64,000 nucleotides of DNA from Homarus americanus (GCF_018991925.1 NW_024727688.1:124001-188000); one strand, 5' to 3'. Counted from the stretch's first letter, positions 50,394 through 63,075 are shown. Translations and numbers: made by a program. Notes: generated by a model not told the origin, from the sequence alone.

Positions 50394-50490
50394 ACCCACC
50401 ACAACTGTCACCCACCACAACTGCCACCCACCACAACTGCCACCCACCACAACTGCCACCCACTACAATTGGCACCCATCACAACTGGAG
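50394..50490. repeat. 15-bp minisatellite, ~6 copies
   Basis: CCCACCACAACTGCC repeats with variants GTCA, ACAATTGGCA and ATCACAACTGG. The unit is a multiple of three and gives a tryptophan/glycine/valine minus-strand repeat. Confidence 0.92.
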
Positions 50491-53440
50491 CCTAGTGACA
50501 TACAACCACGTCAGCAAAAGGAAAAAAATAAATGAACGGAGAAATGTTATTGAGAAACTGTAAAAAATCGTCGACAAATATTTTATAATGATAACGAGAC
50601 ATAATGAGGTTCTTAAAAGGCGTAAAAAAGAGAGAGGCAAGGATATTTTGTTTCGTGATTTGGGAGAAAGTCAACGTTACCAGATAAAAAAAAAATCTCG
50701 ACGGTGAAAAAAAAAATAAAATTCGACTAAAAAAAAAGGAAAACAAACAAACTGGACAAAGGAAAAGACAAAAGAACAATAAATAATAAAACTAAAACAA
50801 GAAATATGATAAAAAAAAATACAAGCAAACCACAAACACAGTTACAGCAAAAACCTACACACACCCACACACCCTCCCACACCTCCCACACCCCCATTCA
50901 AACCCCGCGTAACAAAATTATGATAAAAATTCCAACAGCCTGGAAATAGCCACCTGACCATCTCTGCCACCATTAATTGTCTCTTCCACTTACAGGTAAC
51001 CGGTTTACTCTGAGCCTTGACACGTGTCATAACCAGCTGGACAGGTAATCCCATAAATCCTACTAACAGATTACTATTTTGCAATTCATTAATAATATCT
51101 CCAGCGGCCTTGTAAACCGGTCATCGCAAATATAATATCGATGGCGAGTCACGTTGGTTCCAGGTCGTGTACCCTCCAATCCCAATAGCCACCCCCCCCC
51201 CCTCCTCAAGTCCCAGCAGAGTAAGAGGCGGGGATGAGACACGGGCAAGGAAAATATTTCACAGGAGGGGAAAAAAAAAACGATAATGTATTACCGAAGA
51301 AAGAGGCAAGAAGGGAGCAACAAAAATAAATAGAGATATACTGAAGAAAAAAGAATATAAGACAACCACGGGTCATAAGTGTGGTAAATATATACAGAAT
51401 TTTTTTTTTATCTTACTCACACACCATATTTCATTACGGTGTGTGAGGCCATACTGAACGTCACACGGAGAGGCAGGCTGGAGGAACTCTGTAACCTTCT
51501 TCACCACTTCCAATGATAATGGCGGAGGTGTAAAAAATAAGATGACGGGAGGAGGCAAGAGAGAGCCGCTCAGGGACGTGGCCTCCCCAACACTTCATTA
51601 CTCGAGGCGCCGTAACTCATAAACAGCACACACACACACACAGCAGAGATGATGGTAATAACTCACGCCTCAACACACACAGGTGAGGAACGCTGTGATC
51701 TCATTACCAGCAGGGTACGTGAAGAGCATCATTACTGCTCTCATTGTTCCCACACATACCCCCGCCACCGCTCCTCACGCCGGGATAAATAACCACATGA
51801 ATAATTTCCTCTGACATTAACAGCGTCATTTTTTCAACTGTAGTGTACTGAATAATGAATAGCGTGCTGAGGAGTGAAGTCTGTGGTGGGGTGGAGAGTA
51901 GAGGACTGCTTGGTTTACTGTGGTGGTGATGGTGGCGGGGACAGTGAGGAGCACAAAATGCATTATTTTTACCCTCAATAAACATACAGACACATCCGTT
52001 CACCTTCACCACTCAGGGATCACTGATTTAGTTACCATTAGTGGCGACACTCACAACTTTCCGTTACTCAGATTAAAATCGGTGCCGAGTTAGATCACCT
52101 TCAGATTGTGTCCTTTTTAAAAATGATTTTAAAACGTATTGCGTCATCAAGGTATACAATTAAGCGTTTTTGGTTGAAGTAATAAATCAAACACCTGAAA
52201 AAAAATAACGAAGGCCTATGCAAACATTTACGAACGAGACATAGGGAGGTGGTCGGACGATACTGTAACGAGACCACTCAGAAGTGCAACGGCCGAGAGA
52301 TCTTACACTCGGCCCCAGCGAGTGTACCCGGACACCTGTACTGTATATATACCCGGAGATCTTTCTTTCCCGCTACACTACGACCTACTTGGAGTGTCTC
52401 ACTGCCCGTCAGATGAAGTTAAACTACACACACATTGCTAGGAAGCATTAGTCGGAATTCGGTGCCTTTTTTATCCAGAATATTACCGGAAATAAAATAC
52501 TTTAGTACATTTGTTATGGATAATGAGTAAATAAACACAACGATCAACACACGTAGTCTTGGACATCAAATTTCCTAGAGATGATGACGTCAACACCTTG
52601 ATAATGGGATAAGTTCTGACTAAATAACAATGACGAACTGAACACTTCCTCCACAATTAAAGAGTAAAATGACAATAACGAAGCGATGAAGTGAAATGAA
52701 GATAAAATAAGAGGAAATTGAAAAAAAAAATATATACAAGTACAAGCGTAGATGTAAGAGGTGCCTTGAAAAATCGTCCACTGAAATTTGTAGAACTGTG
52801 GAGAGGAAATCCGAGACAAACTCATTATTCTAAAAACCTGTGCCATTAGTGAGCGTGGGAAGATGTAGTCTTTGACAGGAAAGCGAAGAGAAAGTAAAAA
52901 GCAGGAAGAAATGTAAATAAATAACTATATAAAATAAACATCTATTCATACGCGAAAATTGTTAATAAAACGTCGATTAATTTAGAAAATATTTAAGAAA
53001 CATGAATTAAAAAAGAAACGTACTGAAAAACGAAGAATAACTACGAAATATATAACTACAGAACAAATGTTTGAAAATAACACAACCATAAGATAAAACA
53101 AAGATAAAATGATAAGAACTAATCACTACCTTCGTTAAATACAACTTGAAAATAAAATACCTCTCACCCCCCAAAAATAAAATATAACAATAATAAAAAA
53201 AATATATTGTATACTGTACTGTATATACTGTACACGTCAGAACAGAACGGGCCGTGCTGGGTTACCTATAAACAGCTAAATATTTTAGAACTGTAAGAGA
53301 ACAAAATCGATAACATATGATGAAGGATTATTTCTGTACTTCGTCGATAAGCCAAGATGTTATAGAGACAGACAGACAGACAGACTGTTCGTTGGTTCAG
53401 TGCCAGTTTTTGAGGCAACGTGTCGAGAGAATTCGCGCGC
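50491..53440. other. Long AT-rich unique stretch, no gene recognised
   Basis: A-rich runs at 50,690-50,830. A perfect 10-bp hairpin (CTCACACACC 51,416-51,425 with 51,438-51,447, 12-nt loop) and a short GGCCGAG/CTCGGCC stem (52,291-52,314) occur. Open frames of 60-102 codons carry no recognised domain. Confidence 0.5.
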
Positions 53441-53446
53441 GCATGT

Positions 53447-53451
53447 TTGTT

Positions 53452-53482
<31 letters not shown>

Positions 53483-53484
53483 GT
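53447..53484. repeat. (GT)n microsatellite
   Basis: About 17 GT repeats with one GTGC step, preceded by GCGCGCGC. Confidence 0.93.
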
Positions 53485-54835
53485 CTCGATACCATCATAA
53501 AGAAGGCAGGACATTCTACCTAATCAACTGTCCTAAGCGACCATCAGGTGAATGTAACCGTGCATTATCATAACTGATTTTGAAATACTGAAATTTATAA
53601 AATATTTGCTTTAGTTACCCTGCGAACTTTGTCATATTTACAGATTCTAAAACTTTAACCAGAGTGTATTCAATGAACGACTACAGCGATAAACGTAATT
53701 ACACTTCAATATAGTTACTGACGGATGTATGGACTAACACACACATAAAAACACCACATCAAGGCGCGGGGTCATAAATCAACACATCTGCAGTTAAAAA
53801 TGAAAAAAAAAAAATATCAAAAGTGCAACAACTTCTACACAGCGTACACAAGGTAGTCAAGTCACAGAGTAATACAGCAAATATAAAGACTCAGCCGCTG
53901 GATACACGTTCAGTATTTGGGAACACTAAATGAAAACTTGATATAACTGGGAGGGACGCAGGGAGATAACACCTGCATGTGGAAGTGTCTGGAACATAGG
54001 AAAATATCAACAACACAGGTGGGGAGGCAAGATTTTTTTTTTTTTTTAACACGTTCAGAGGGAGAGAAATGCCAGGTAACTGTATTGACCCACCCTACTC
54101 AAGCCTCGTAGTTGATGGGAATATAACGAGCCGTGGTTGTCAACTCTCTTAATGTAGTGGCCACGTCATAGATAACTTTGCTACGGAAATTATTAATATT
54201 ATCTACCAAACCTTTGATCTTTATTCTCTAAAATACTATTCAGGCAAAAGCTAACGATAATTACATTGCCAGGAAGAATAAGGACACAGACGCTCAAATA
54301 ACTTCTAATTAATTATTAATAGTCCAATCATAATTATTTATCACCGGATCAAACATGTCTCTATGACCACCGCTAATGAGGCTCAGGTAACAAACAGGTG
54401 AAGTGTATGTAAGCCTTTTACCTGACAGCGTATACACTAAAACACTATCTCATAAATAAATAAAAAATACATAAAGTAATATAAAAGTAACGATAATAAA
54501 CACCCATTAAAATAAAAAGTTAGTCCGTTATATCCAGGTCCATTAGATGTGAAGCCTCCATATAGCGGACTATACCCATTTGATTGATGTCCGTTAAATG
54601 GAGGTTTTGCTGTGTTTGATGAAGACTTGTGTGTATTATCGATGTTCACAAAAAATAATAATAATAACGAGAGAAAACATGGAAATATAAATATACCTGT
54701 GCTGTACACCTTGAGTTTGACTTCACCTGATTGTAATAATGTATTTCTTTAATAAGTAATGTTAAATATACTTACAAGAAATAGCTTAAGAGAATAGCGA
54801 CTCAGAAGCTTCAGCCTAACATGTAGACAAAAAAA
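53485..54835. other. Unique AT-rich DNA
   Basis: A T run at 54,031-54,047. A 90-codon minus frame (54,437-54,709) with hydrophobic ends has no recognised family. No gene call. Confidence 0.5.
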
Positions 54836-54888
54836 CCTAACCTAACCTAACCTAACCTAACCTAACCTAACCTAACCTAACCTAACCT
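54836..54888 (-). repeat. Telomere-like (CCTAA)n block 6
   Basis: Ten to eleven perfect pentamers after a short A run. Confidence 0.95.
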
Positions 54889-55394
54889 TCCCTCCTCTCC
54901 TAACCTTACAATACAATTCTTATCAGTTACTTCCAGTCGAGTGAATTCTGGTTTTTTTTCCCAGGATGAATCTAGTCTACGGTCTCCTCGTCCTTAATCC
55001 ACCCTTTTCTTTACTCTTTGTTTCCCTTATTCTTTGTTGTTTTCTTCGCTCTTTGTTCTTCATTCCCTTCATTGTTCTTCACTTTCTTCTTTGTGCTCTA
55101 CTTTCATCTTTGTTCTACACTTCCCCTCTACTCCTACCTCCTACTCTTCAAGATACACAGCCCGCCCCCCCTCGTCTCCCCGCCCCTCCCTCCTCTCCCT
55201 CCCCCTCCCCCCTTCCCCGCCCTCCTCCTGCCCCGCCCCGCCCTAGTATACCTCATACAACAAAAACTCCCTGGATTATGGAGCGATAAATTTGCACATG
55301 GAAGCCGGGAAGTCATATATTAGCTGATTAATGGATAAAAGAGGAACTCGGAAGCCGTGTATCAGGCAGCTTCCGATGCTATTAAAATCAATCC
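54889..55394. other. Pyrimidine-rich then unique DNA
   Basis: Plus strand is T/C-rich from 54,990 to 55,245, with CCCTCCCC-type sequence at 55,160-55,240. Serine/leucine/proline frames are compositional. Confidence 0.6.
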
Positions 55395-55790
55395 TAAAAT
55401 TTGGTGGAAGGCGGACCAAAGGTTATAAGGGGGGGAGGGGGGAGAGGAGGTAGGGAAGGGAGGGAGGAGGGGGGAGGAGGGGGAGAGAAGGTAGGAATGG
55501 AAGGAAGTACAAATAGAAGGGAGGAAATAGAGGAGGTAGGAATGGGGGGTGGGAAGGATGATGGGATGGGAGGAGGGAGGCTGGGGGAGGGAGGGAAGGT
55601 AAGAATGGAGGAAGGGAGGGAAGGAAAGAAGCCGGAGGAAAGGGAGTAGGATGAGGGACGGAAGGAATGGAGAATGGAGAGGAAGAGGAGGGAGGAAGGA
55701 GGGACGGAAGGGGAGGAAGGAGGGACGGAAGGGGAGGAAGGAGGGACGGAAGGAGAGAAAGGGGGAGGAAAGAGCTCAAAAAGCAAGAGG
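55395..55790. repeat. Polypurine GGAGGGAGG tract with GAGGAAGGAGGGACGGAAGG repeat
   Basis: G/A-only DNA for most of 400 bp. At 55,690-55,765 a 25-bp unit with core GGAAGGAGGGACGGAAGGG occurs three times. Long serine/proline/leucine minus-strand frames (about 200 codons) arise from it. Confidence 0.9.
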
Positions 55791-56178
55791 AAGACAGAAT
55801 CGAAAAAATATTGAGAAAAAAAATAGGACATGTGGGGGAGTAAAGGGGAGAGGAGAGAGAAAATGATATAAAGAAACAACGATGGAAAGATGAAGTGAGA
55901 AAGAGAGGCAGAATAAAGAGAACGAAATATGGTAAAAATATATAAAAAAAAAGGAAGAAAAACAAACCCAGATAAATAAAAACAATACAAAAAACATAAG
56001 ACGATAAAATGACGAGAAATAAACGGAAGAACAAAAAAGGTTAAACAGAAAGAACAAAAAAAAAAAACAAAAAACGGGGAAAAACGTGTAACAGAAGCGG
56101 AGAGTTAAAAAAAAAAACAGCATTACAAGTCTTACGAATCTTGCCAGAATACGTTCAAGAGCTTTGGTAAACAACACG
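55791..56178. other. A-rich unique DNA
   Basis: Purine-biased, with several runs of A of 8-12. No gene. Confidence 0.5.
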
Positions 56179-56198
56179 TTAGGTTAGGTTAGGTTAGG
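56179..56198 (+). repeat. Telomere-like (TTAGG)n block 7
   Basis: Four pentamers, TTAGG on plus. Confidence 0.85.
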
Positions 56199-56785
56199 GC
56201 GAGGTCAGGTCAAATCTGTATACTTTGTCAACTATAATCAAAGGATGATCCCCTGCCACCACCACCACCACCAGGTACTGCAGAAGGTGAATGTACTGGC
56301 TGTCATAACTGGTGGTGATTTCGTAGTCGGTGGGGACTGGCTGAAAGGAGAGATGACTCTGTTTTGGGGAGATGAATGCGTCTCCTTCGCCTTTTCTGTG
56401 CGTTTGATCTCATCGGACGTGTAGATGCCGACTTACATGTTTCCCTTGTGTAAGACTTTGTACATTAATATATTAGTTCGGGAAATTTAATTACTCTGAG
56501 AGACAAGATCCAAAGGACTCGCATAGTACCTAAATCACGTCAAAAGAAGATAGTGAAAAAAAAAATTCTCCTTGGACACAAATCTTGTGAGAGAATGAGC
56601 TAAATTGTTGAAACTTCACCACCGGACTGAATGAGCAGGGATTAGGGACACATACTGACTAATCCATGTGTTGATTGACTGTGCAGGGACTGGTTAAACA
56701 TCAGACCACTCTTGGGTCGCATTCACCCTGGCCTTGGGTCTGTAGTTTGACTGGTTGAGGCATTACTTTGTTACCAACTCAACGC
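56199..56785. other. Unique DNA
   Basis: A short CCACCA triplet run at 56,259-56,274. Nothing else recognised. Confidence 0.5.
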
Positions 56786-56990
56786 AGAGGAGAGGGGTGG
56801 TGAGGGGAAGGGTGAAGAGGGGAATGGTGGAGAGGAAGGGGTGGACAGGGGAAGGGTGGAGAGGGGAAGGGTGGAGAGGGGAAGGGTAGTGAGGGGACGG
56901 GTGGAGAGAGGGGGGGTGGACAGAGGAAGGGGTGGACAGGGGAGAGGTGGAGAGGGGAAGGGAGAGGTGGAAAGGGGGCGGAGGGTGGAT
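56786..56990. repeat. GAGGGGAAGGGTGGA minisatellite
   Basis: About 12 imperfect units of 15-18 bp, GGTGGAGAGGGGAAG and variants with ACAGGGGA. G runs are regular. Confidence 0.9.
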
Positions 56991-57117
56991 TTGACCATTC
57001 GTCCGTAACTCACTCTCTCTCTCTGGTCCATTACACTGTCGCTCTCCGTTCTGTTGGTGGTTTCAATTGCTCGACCCAAATGACCACCCACTTACAAGTT
57101 GTGTGTGTGTATGCGTG

Positions 57118-57118
<1 letters not shown>

Positions 57119-57148
<30 letters not shown>

Positions 57149-57150
57149 AA
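57119..57150. repeat. (GACA)n microsatellite
   Basis: About seven tetramers. Confidence 0.92.
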
Positions 57151-57325
57151 CAAACAGGTAAGGTAGGAATTAAAAAAAAAATTACAGCTGAGAAAATTCG
57201 TAGCAAATCCCTCGGCTGGCCATACATTAATAACACTGACCTCTGACCTACTGATCCCCAGACTCAATAAGAGAATAACTTGCTCCTCTCTCCCTCTAGG
57301 TCTTGGGAGTGATGGTGCAAGGTGT

Positions 57326-57486
57326 TGGAGGGTGGTGGTGTTGGTGGGTGTTGGTGGGTGGTGCTGGTGGGTGTTGGTGGGTGGTGCTGGTGGTGTTGGT
57401 GAGTGGTGCTAGTGTTGGTGAGTGGTGCTAGTGTTGGTGAGTGGTGTTGGTGGGTGGTGTTGGTGGGTGGTGTTGGTGGGTGGTGG
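57326..57486. repeat. GGTGGGTGGTGTTGGT minisatellite
   Basis: Imperfect units of about 15-18 bp made of GTTGGTGGGTGGTG and GAGTGGTGCTAGTGTTGGT; the second type is duplicated exactly at 57,404-57,440. Confidence 0.88.
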
Positions 57487-58913
57487 TGTCACTCGCTATA
57501 CACACAGAGAAACTAGGCACCAGGAACTACACGAGGCCTTGTGATTACTGGCGGAGTGGGAGTGGAGAGAATTGTGTTGTAGTTTACTTGCGTCCGCGAA
57601 TTGATTGCGCAATTACGGTTAAGATCCAGCAATCTAACAAAGAGAAGAATTGGTGCCATCTGTTCGGCCTCTTCTCATTGGCCAGCTGAGCGCGTGTGGA
57701 CGGGATCACCAATCACACAGCTTCCAGCGTCTAAACCCACTAGAACGAGCTTGGCCATCAACAGCAGGCGTTGAATGTGTGGCAGGCCTTCAGTTTTGTC
57801 TGCACGTCGCCAGACCCGTGACAACACCCTAAATGTGCATTTACATATGAGTTTGATTTCCTGATTAAAAATTTTAAACCGTATAAGACATATCTGAAGA
57901 ACACGATAACCTTAACAGAAGACTCAGGCTGTGAACATTTCAATAGAACTTTAACCAGATCTGTTTAAACACTAATGTTAAACTTAAGTTGCAAGTAATC
58001 CTCACCATAACTTTGACCAGACCACCACACAAATCTGGTCTAAAACTCCCCACTACAACAACCTTCACCAACACCCGTGTGATGGCGTGTCAGCACCGTA
58101 CATAGAAATAATATTAAATAAAATAACGAAATTAAATAAAAGTAAGACAAAATTGCCTCGCCTGTGCGGCACGACAGATAGCATGTTGGACGGCCATCAC
58201 TGTGGTAATACTGCAGGTGGTACTGTGGCCCTAATTATAACGCAGTTCCATTTGTGTTTTTAGCACCTAATGGTTTCACTTATTATCTCAGAGACTGTGG
58301 CTGGGCTCAGTGGCCTTAATTCTGAGCTCCACCACATAAGAGTATCATACATTTGTTCCCAGGTGTTCTTACTCACTGGCCTGTCTGTACGGTGGCCAAA
58401 ATTATTATTCTTTAACACTTAAGTATTTCAAGCAATTTCTCAAGAGACGTTCTTAACTACCTGATGAAACTCACACCTACGGTACAGTATATTGTTTTCA
58501 GGCAACGTTACATTACTCGCTCTGCATCACGACTCAGTAGAAAAATAAGATATACTGTATCTGTAAACCTTAAACGTTTTCCTTAATTTAATGTAAATAC
58601 AGTGAATCTGCCGACACCATATATGACCTACGTGAACGTCTTCAAATTGAAGGTGACTCAAGCTAACTTAATCTGTACCGAATCTGTTCGCCAAAACTGT
58701 TCACCATCGCGGATATTTTCAAGACTGACAGCGGCTGTAAACCTGAACAGGAAATATAACAATGAAGAGATGTTTATCATGTAGAGGACACTTACCAACA
58801 CTGGATCTCCCTGACATATGGCCACTGAAGTTATCAGTAAGAAGGTTCTCTTGTAGCCAGTGTTTATTTTTTCTTCTTCCCCTTACATAATCAAGTCCTC
58901 AAGTTCCCAGTGA
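57487..58913. other. Unique DNA, no firm gene
   Basis: 57,530-57,830 is richer in CpG than its neighbours. The rest is AT-rich. Open frames are of chance length. Confidence 0.5.
57660..57720. promoter_or_regulatory. Possible promoter patch with paired CCAAT boxes
   Basis: ATTGGCCAGCTGAGCGCG holds an inverted CCAAT box near 57,679 and is followed about 30 bp later by CACCAATCAC on the plus strand. Inverted CCAAT pairs in CpG-richer DNA occur in promoters. No TATA box or exon supports it, so it is weak. Confidence 0.2.
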
Positions 58914-58946
58914 CCAACCGACCGACCGACAAACCGACCGACCGAC
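58914..58946. repeat. (ACCG)n microsatellite
   Basis: About seven ACCG tetramers with one AAAC interruption. Confidence 0.88.
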
Positions 58947-59142
58947 TTCAGCAAACACAATCACCGACCTAAAGTAACCTCACACAATTCACCCATACTA
59001 CTTAAAGGTTAATGCCTCTAGTCGTGAAACTTTCTACCTCCATGACACACTCAGGGCAGGTAGACACGCTTCATGCCCTCATTACCACTGGTGCTGAGAC
59101 CCATGTTACCTGCACCGGGTGAACTAGAGGTGCTGAGGCAAG

Positions 59143-59290
59143 TGTGTGTGTGTGTGTGTGTGTGTCTACCGCCCCGCACCTGTGTGTCTCTTCACCATCA
59201 CACTCCCTCCACCACCACCACACTTCCCCCCTCACCACCACACTCCCTCCACCACCACCACACTCCCTCCACCACACTCCCTCCCTCCAT
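59143..59290. repeat. (GT)n then ACTCCCTCCACCACCACCAC repeat
   Basis: Eleven GT repeats (59,143-59,164), then five to six copies of a 12-27-bp CACTCCCTCCACCACCA unit (59,199-59,285). Confidence 0.85.
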
Positions 59291-59629
59291 GCACCAACAT
59301 TTAGACAACCAACTCTTTCATCCTTAACACGGTAGAGTTTATAACAGTAGTTTTAAAAAGACACAAAAACAGGAGTAGGTTTTCTAACAGTGAATAAACT
59401 TAATATTCAGAGTCCTGGGAAGGTTTATGGTACGGAGCGAATAAAGGTGAATACAGGTTAACAATTACTTCACGAAAGGTGTAGTTATGTAAACAAAGGA
59501 GAACAGAACAGAAATAACAGGAAGGAAAGGGTAGACAGAACCACACAAGAACAGTGAAATGAAAGAGAGAATATTTAAATAGGAAATACAGACAGATATA
59601 TGGATGAACAAACAATTAAAAACAGACAA

Positions 59630-59700
59630 GAGAAACAGACAGGTAAACAGACAGAGATAGACAGACAGACAGACGGACAGACATAGACAGACAGACACAG
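59630..59700. repeat. Imperfect (GACA)n region
   Basis: GACA tetramers interrupted by GAGA, GATA and GACG steps. Confidence 0.85.
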
Positions 59701-59884
59701 AGAAAACCCAGAGTAAGAAAAAGCAGATAGATTAAAATAATATAACAGTTACCCCCCGTGGTCGAGGCTGGCTGGCCCTAGGACTACCTAAGCGTGAATT
59801 GTTTTAAGGAGTATAAGCTGTCGCCAACCTAACACCCACACTCTGAGTTAACGAGCTGTATGAGACACAGTGTCAAGGAATAAA

Positions 59885-60102
59885 CCAGGAAGATCGGAGA
59901 ACTCACTAACTGCACTGGCTAACCCTTACCCCTTAATACGAACTGTAAATCCATTAACATCCGGGTTCCCAATTACTGTTGGATTGACGGAGACAAATGG
60001 AGCAAATAAACTTGTTCACAGTTTCACTCACCCCGGGGATCAGACCCTGGATCACTCTCTTACAAGTCTAACATGCTGACGATTACACCACATGACGCAG
60101 AC
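59885..60102 (-). mobile_element. tRNA-derived SINE, different family (decayed)
   Basis: On the minus strand: GTGGTGTAATCGTCAGCATG (A-box region, 60,075-60,094), then CAGGGTCTGATCCCCGGGGT (B-box region, about 60,032-60,051). Both positions and spacing match a tRNA head. The tail contains no CCACCCAGCTG block, so this is not the family seen at 14.4 and 36.8 kb. Confidence 0.55.
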
Positions 60103-60129
60103 AGACTAACAAAACAGAGAATCACAGAG

Positions 60130-60143
60130 ACAGACAGACAGAC

Positions 60144-60197
<54 letters not shown>
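60130..60197. repeat. (CAGA)n-(GA)n compound microsatellite
   Basis: Five to six CAGA tetramers merge into about 24 GA repeats. Confidence 0.96.
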
Positions 60198-60199
<2 letters not shown>

Positions 60200-60327
60200 A
60201 CACCAAAAGCTAAACAGACAAGGCAGGAAAGGCAGCCATCAGGGCCCCAGGAGGTAAAGGCAGAAGAACTCCGGGACATTTCATCACGTCAATCTATGTA
60301 AATCCTGGACTCAACTTGGAAAACAGT

Positions 60328-60485
60328 TAGTCTTAATCAGGGCGCTGTGGAGTTAGTCTTAATCAGGGCGCTGTGGAGTTAGTCTTAATCAGGGCGCTGT
60401 GGAGTTAGTCTTAATCAGGGCGCTGTGGAGTTAGTCTTAATCAGGGCGCTGTGGAATTAGTCTTAATCAAAACGCGCTGTGGAAA
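60328..60485. repeat. 26-bp minisatellite, 6 copies
   Basis: GTTAGTCTTAATCAGGGCGC followed by TGTGGA repeats every 26 bp. The first five copies are identical; the last one or two are degraded (AATTAG, AAAACGCG). Very recent expansion. Confidence 0.95.
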
Positions 60486-61275
60486 TCAGGGTCTGAGTAC
60501 AAAATTAAATTCAGAGGTGAAGGGAGACGGCTAAAGTGCTGGCGACACACTATCACCGCTCTCAGATCCTCACAACGACAGGTCACAACTGATGGTAAAT
60601 TATCTGAAGGTCTATGAGTCCCCCATCTGTCGCTTGAAATACATACATAAGATATATATTATAGGAGACATATATTACGCTAGGTGAGACGAGATATAGG
60701 AGCTGTATTTTGTATTGATATAGAAAATATATAGAAAAGCGGACATGTTGCTATAGAAGAAGGAAAAACGGTGAAATTAATCAGTAATCTTATCAGAGGC
60801 TGGCCGGACTCTCCCTACCCCTTCACATAAATCTAAGTCAACTCTGTACTTTTAATGTGACTGAGGAATAACTATTACTCTCTAGACTCCCCACCACGCT
60901 GTATCACCACCGACAGTTTCCACAAGATATCAACAAGATCACCGTCAACAATCATCCTCTTGAACAGGTATACATCACATATATGAAGCATCACCCAGAT
61001 TTACACCACTGCAAATATTTCGCCACAATGTTAACCTCATCCAGATATATCATCACAAACATCTATTTTCTCGGATATCTGTTGAAATCATTGAAGACTG
61101 TGTGAGATTTATTGCAGTGGAAGCCTTGCATGCAGCTGTTAAAGTGGTGGAATAATCCAATCCAATATACAAGTAATAGAAGTTGAGGATAATAGTTTAG
61201 TTTACAATGTGAGTTACATCACAAGAGTAACTTTCAGCTCAGGGTCGAGTGGGTCACAGTCCTCACGAGTCAAAA
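60486..61275. other. Unique DNA
   Basis: AT-rich and balanced sequence; nothing recognised. Confidence 0.5.
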
Positions 61276-61292
61276 CCTAACCTAACCTAACC
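61276..61292 (-). repeat. Telomere-like (CCTAA)n block 8 (short)
   Basis: Three to four pentamers, TTAGG on minus. Confidence 0.75.
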
Positions 61293-62064
61293 AATAGGGT
61301 TGAAGTTCTTTAGTACTGATGTTCATTACGACTCTGGGCCCTTATCCGAGTGGTGAGGTGAGGTATCACCAGTGACCCCTGTGAGGTGGTGACGGTGTGC
61401 CGAGCTGTGGTCATTCAGAGTCCAAGTGTTGTTGATGTTTTAGTCTTCAGATGTATAGTCTATGTGATTGACAGTGTATAAACAGTTTTTTTCTTAATGG
61501 TTTAGTAATAATTCTCTACACAAAGATTTAAATCACTGCACAAACAAAAAGCTCCACGCTTCTATTAACTTCAATTCATTTAACACTCCACCTGTCAGTC
61601 TGTCACCACCCAAACAGTACACCACAGCTTGGCCTCTGAGCAGCGGGTGTTCTGCATTACGTCCAAAGGTTGGATTAAAATGTTCAGGCCCTCACCCTCG
61701 TGTCCTATCTGAGCGGACCTTCATCAAGCTCAGGTGTCACTCTCGGTGCCGCAGGTGTGTTTGTGTGTACAGAGACAAGCCACTTGACCCGGCTAGCAGA
61801 GGACGCAATGTTATACGAGCGCCGCGCGCGGTAGAGAAGTGGAGTGCGGTTGAGTGACCGGATGAAAAGGACAGCAACTGTGACCAAACATTAAAGAAAG
61901 GGGCTCCGACAGTCGTCTAATTAACACAGGTAACGAGCACCTGTTTTGGTATTTGGCAACTGTAGTTTCCTTTGGTGTATCTGAACTACCTGATGTGAAG
62001 GTTCAGGGTGTCGGATCCTTTAATTGTCAGCCTTTTAGGGTTTGATTATAGTGTAAAAGAAAGT
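61293..62064. other. Unique, locally CpG-rich DNA
   Basis: 61,720-61,870 is the most CpG-dense non-repetitive part of the window (GAGCGCCGCGCGCGG near 61,818). A 60-codon minus frame (61,705-61,887) spans it, with no recognised motif. It could be a promoter or a first exon, but this is not demonstrated. Confidence 0.4.
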
Positions 62065-62152
62065 CAGGCCACAGTGGATTACAGGGAAAACAATGTTTGA
62101 GTCACAGGCAGGCCACAGTGGATTACAGGGAAAACAATGTTTGAGTCACAGG
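62065..62152. repeat. 44-bp perfect tandem duplication
   Basis: CAGGCCACAGTGGATTACAG and the following 24 bp occur twice in a row (62,065-62,108 and 62,109-62,152) without visible differences: a very recent duplication. Confidence 0.93.
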
Positions 62153-63075
62153 CCTTATATCTGAAGACATTTTAGGTAAGACTCTTCAACAAGTTTTTGC
62201 GAACTTGTGAAAAACAAAATGTCACACATTTAAGGACAGCAAATGAGCTGATAGTATTTTGTATTTAATTGCTCTTCAGCACAAACAGACTTGTCTTACT
62301 CTGTTCTGTACTGAAGAGACAATAACTGATGAGAGAGATCTTAATAAACAATGTTTTATCTACACAAATATTAATATATAAATTAAATTAATTTATAAAT
62401 GATAAATAAGAACAGGTAAAACAACAGCGGACACAAGAACATCTACAACACAAACTAACACCTCAGTGGTCAACAAGACGGTGACACCACCAAGGCGTGG
62501 ACCACACCCTCCCGGTGATCACAGCTACAAACAAAACAACCATTAATTAGCACAGTTAAATATAGGCAAAATCCATCACATCCTGAGCTCCATAATAAAG
62601 TAATTATTGATCACACGGGAAAATATTGTGTGGGGTAGAAGCTGGAGTCCTAGAATATACCGTGAGGGTGAGTTAGTGAGTTTGTTCAGTAACGTAAGAA
62701 ATACAGTGGGGTCCTGTACGGCAACTGTCTACAGCTTCCTAACATCAGGTGGAGTTCGATAACTGACGTATTTGATGTTTACTGTAACATTACGTCATAG
62801 GCTCAGTCATCTCCATATATTGTAATTGTATTTTTTTCAGCTTCAGTAAGAGTTGTAAACATATATCCAGACACAACAGTTGAGCCAGGGTCCACCCCAC
62901 CACAGTCTCTCTATCAGTTTCAGATTTTGCCACAGCTTCAGTTTCTGTCAGTCTGTCTCTCTGTATTTTTTCTTTTTATTTTTCGGAGGTGTTAGCGGGT
63001 GTGTGAGAGAGTGGCGGTGGAGACCTTTGTGTGTGTGTCGTGGTGCCGGGAGTCAGACTGCTCTCGTTTGTATTC
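62153..63075. other. Unique DNA, possible upstream part of a gene
   Basis: AT-rich, then pyrimidine-rich near 62,920-62,990. A TTTTTTTCAG acceptor-like string ends at 62,840. Not enough to call an exon. Confidence 0.4.

Noticed and set aside
52291..52314. GGCCGAG/CTCGGCC hairpin
   Set aside because: Only a 7-bp stem; expected by chance in a window of this size.
55394..56034. Two ~200-codon serine/proline/leucine minus-strand frames that look membrane-like
   Set aside because: They are translations of a polypurine tract in two different frames; hydrophobicity follows from pyrimidine-rich codons.
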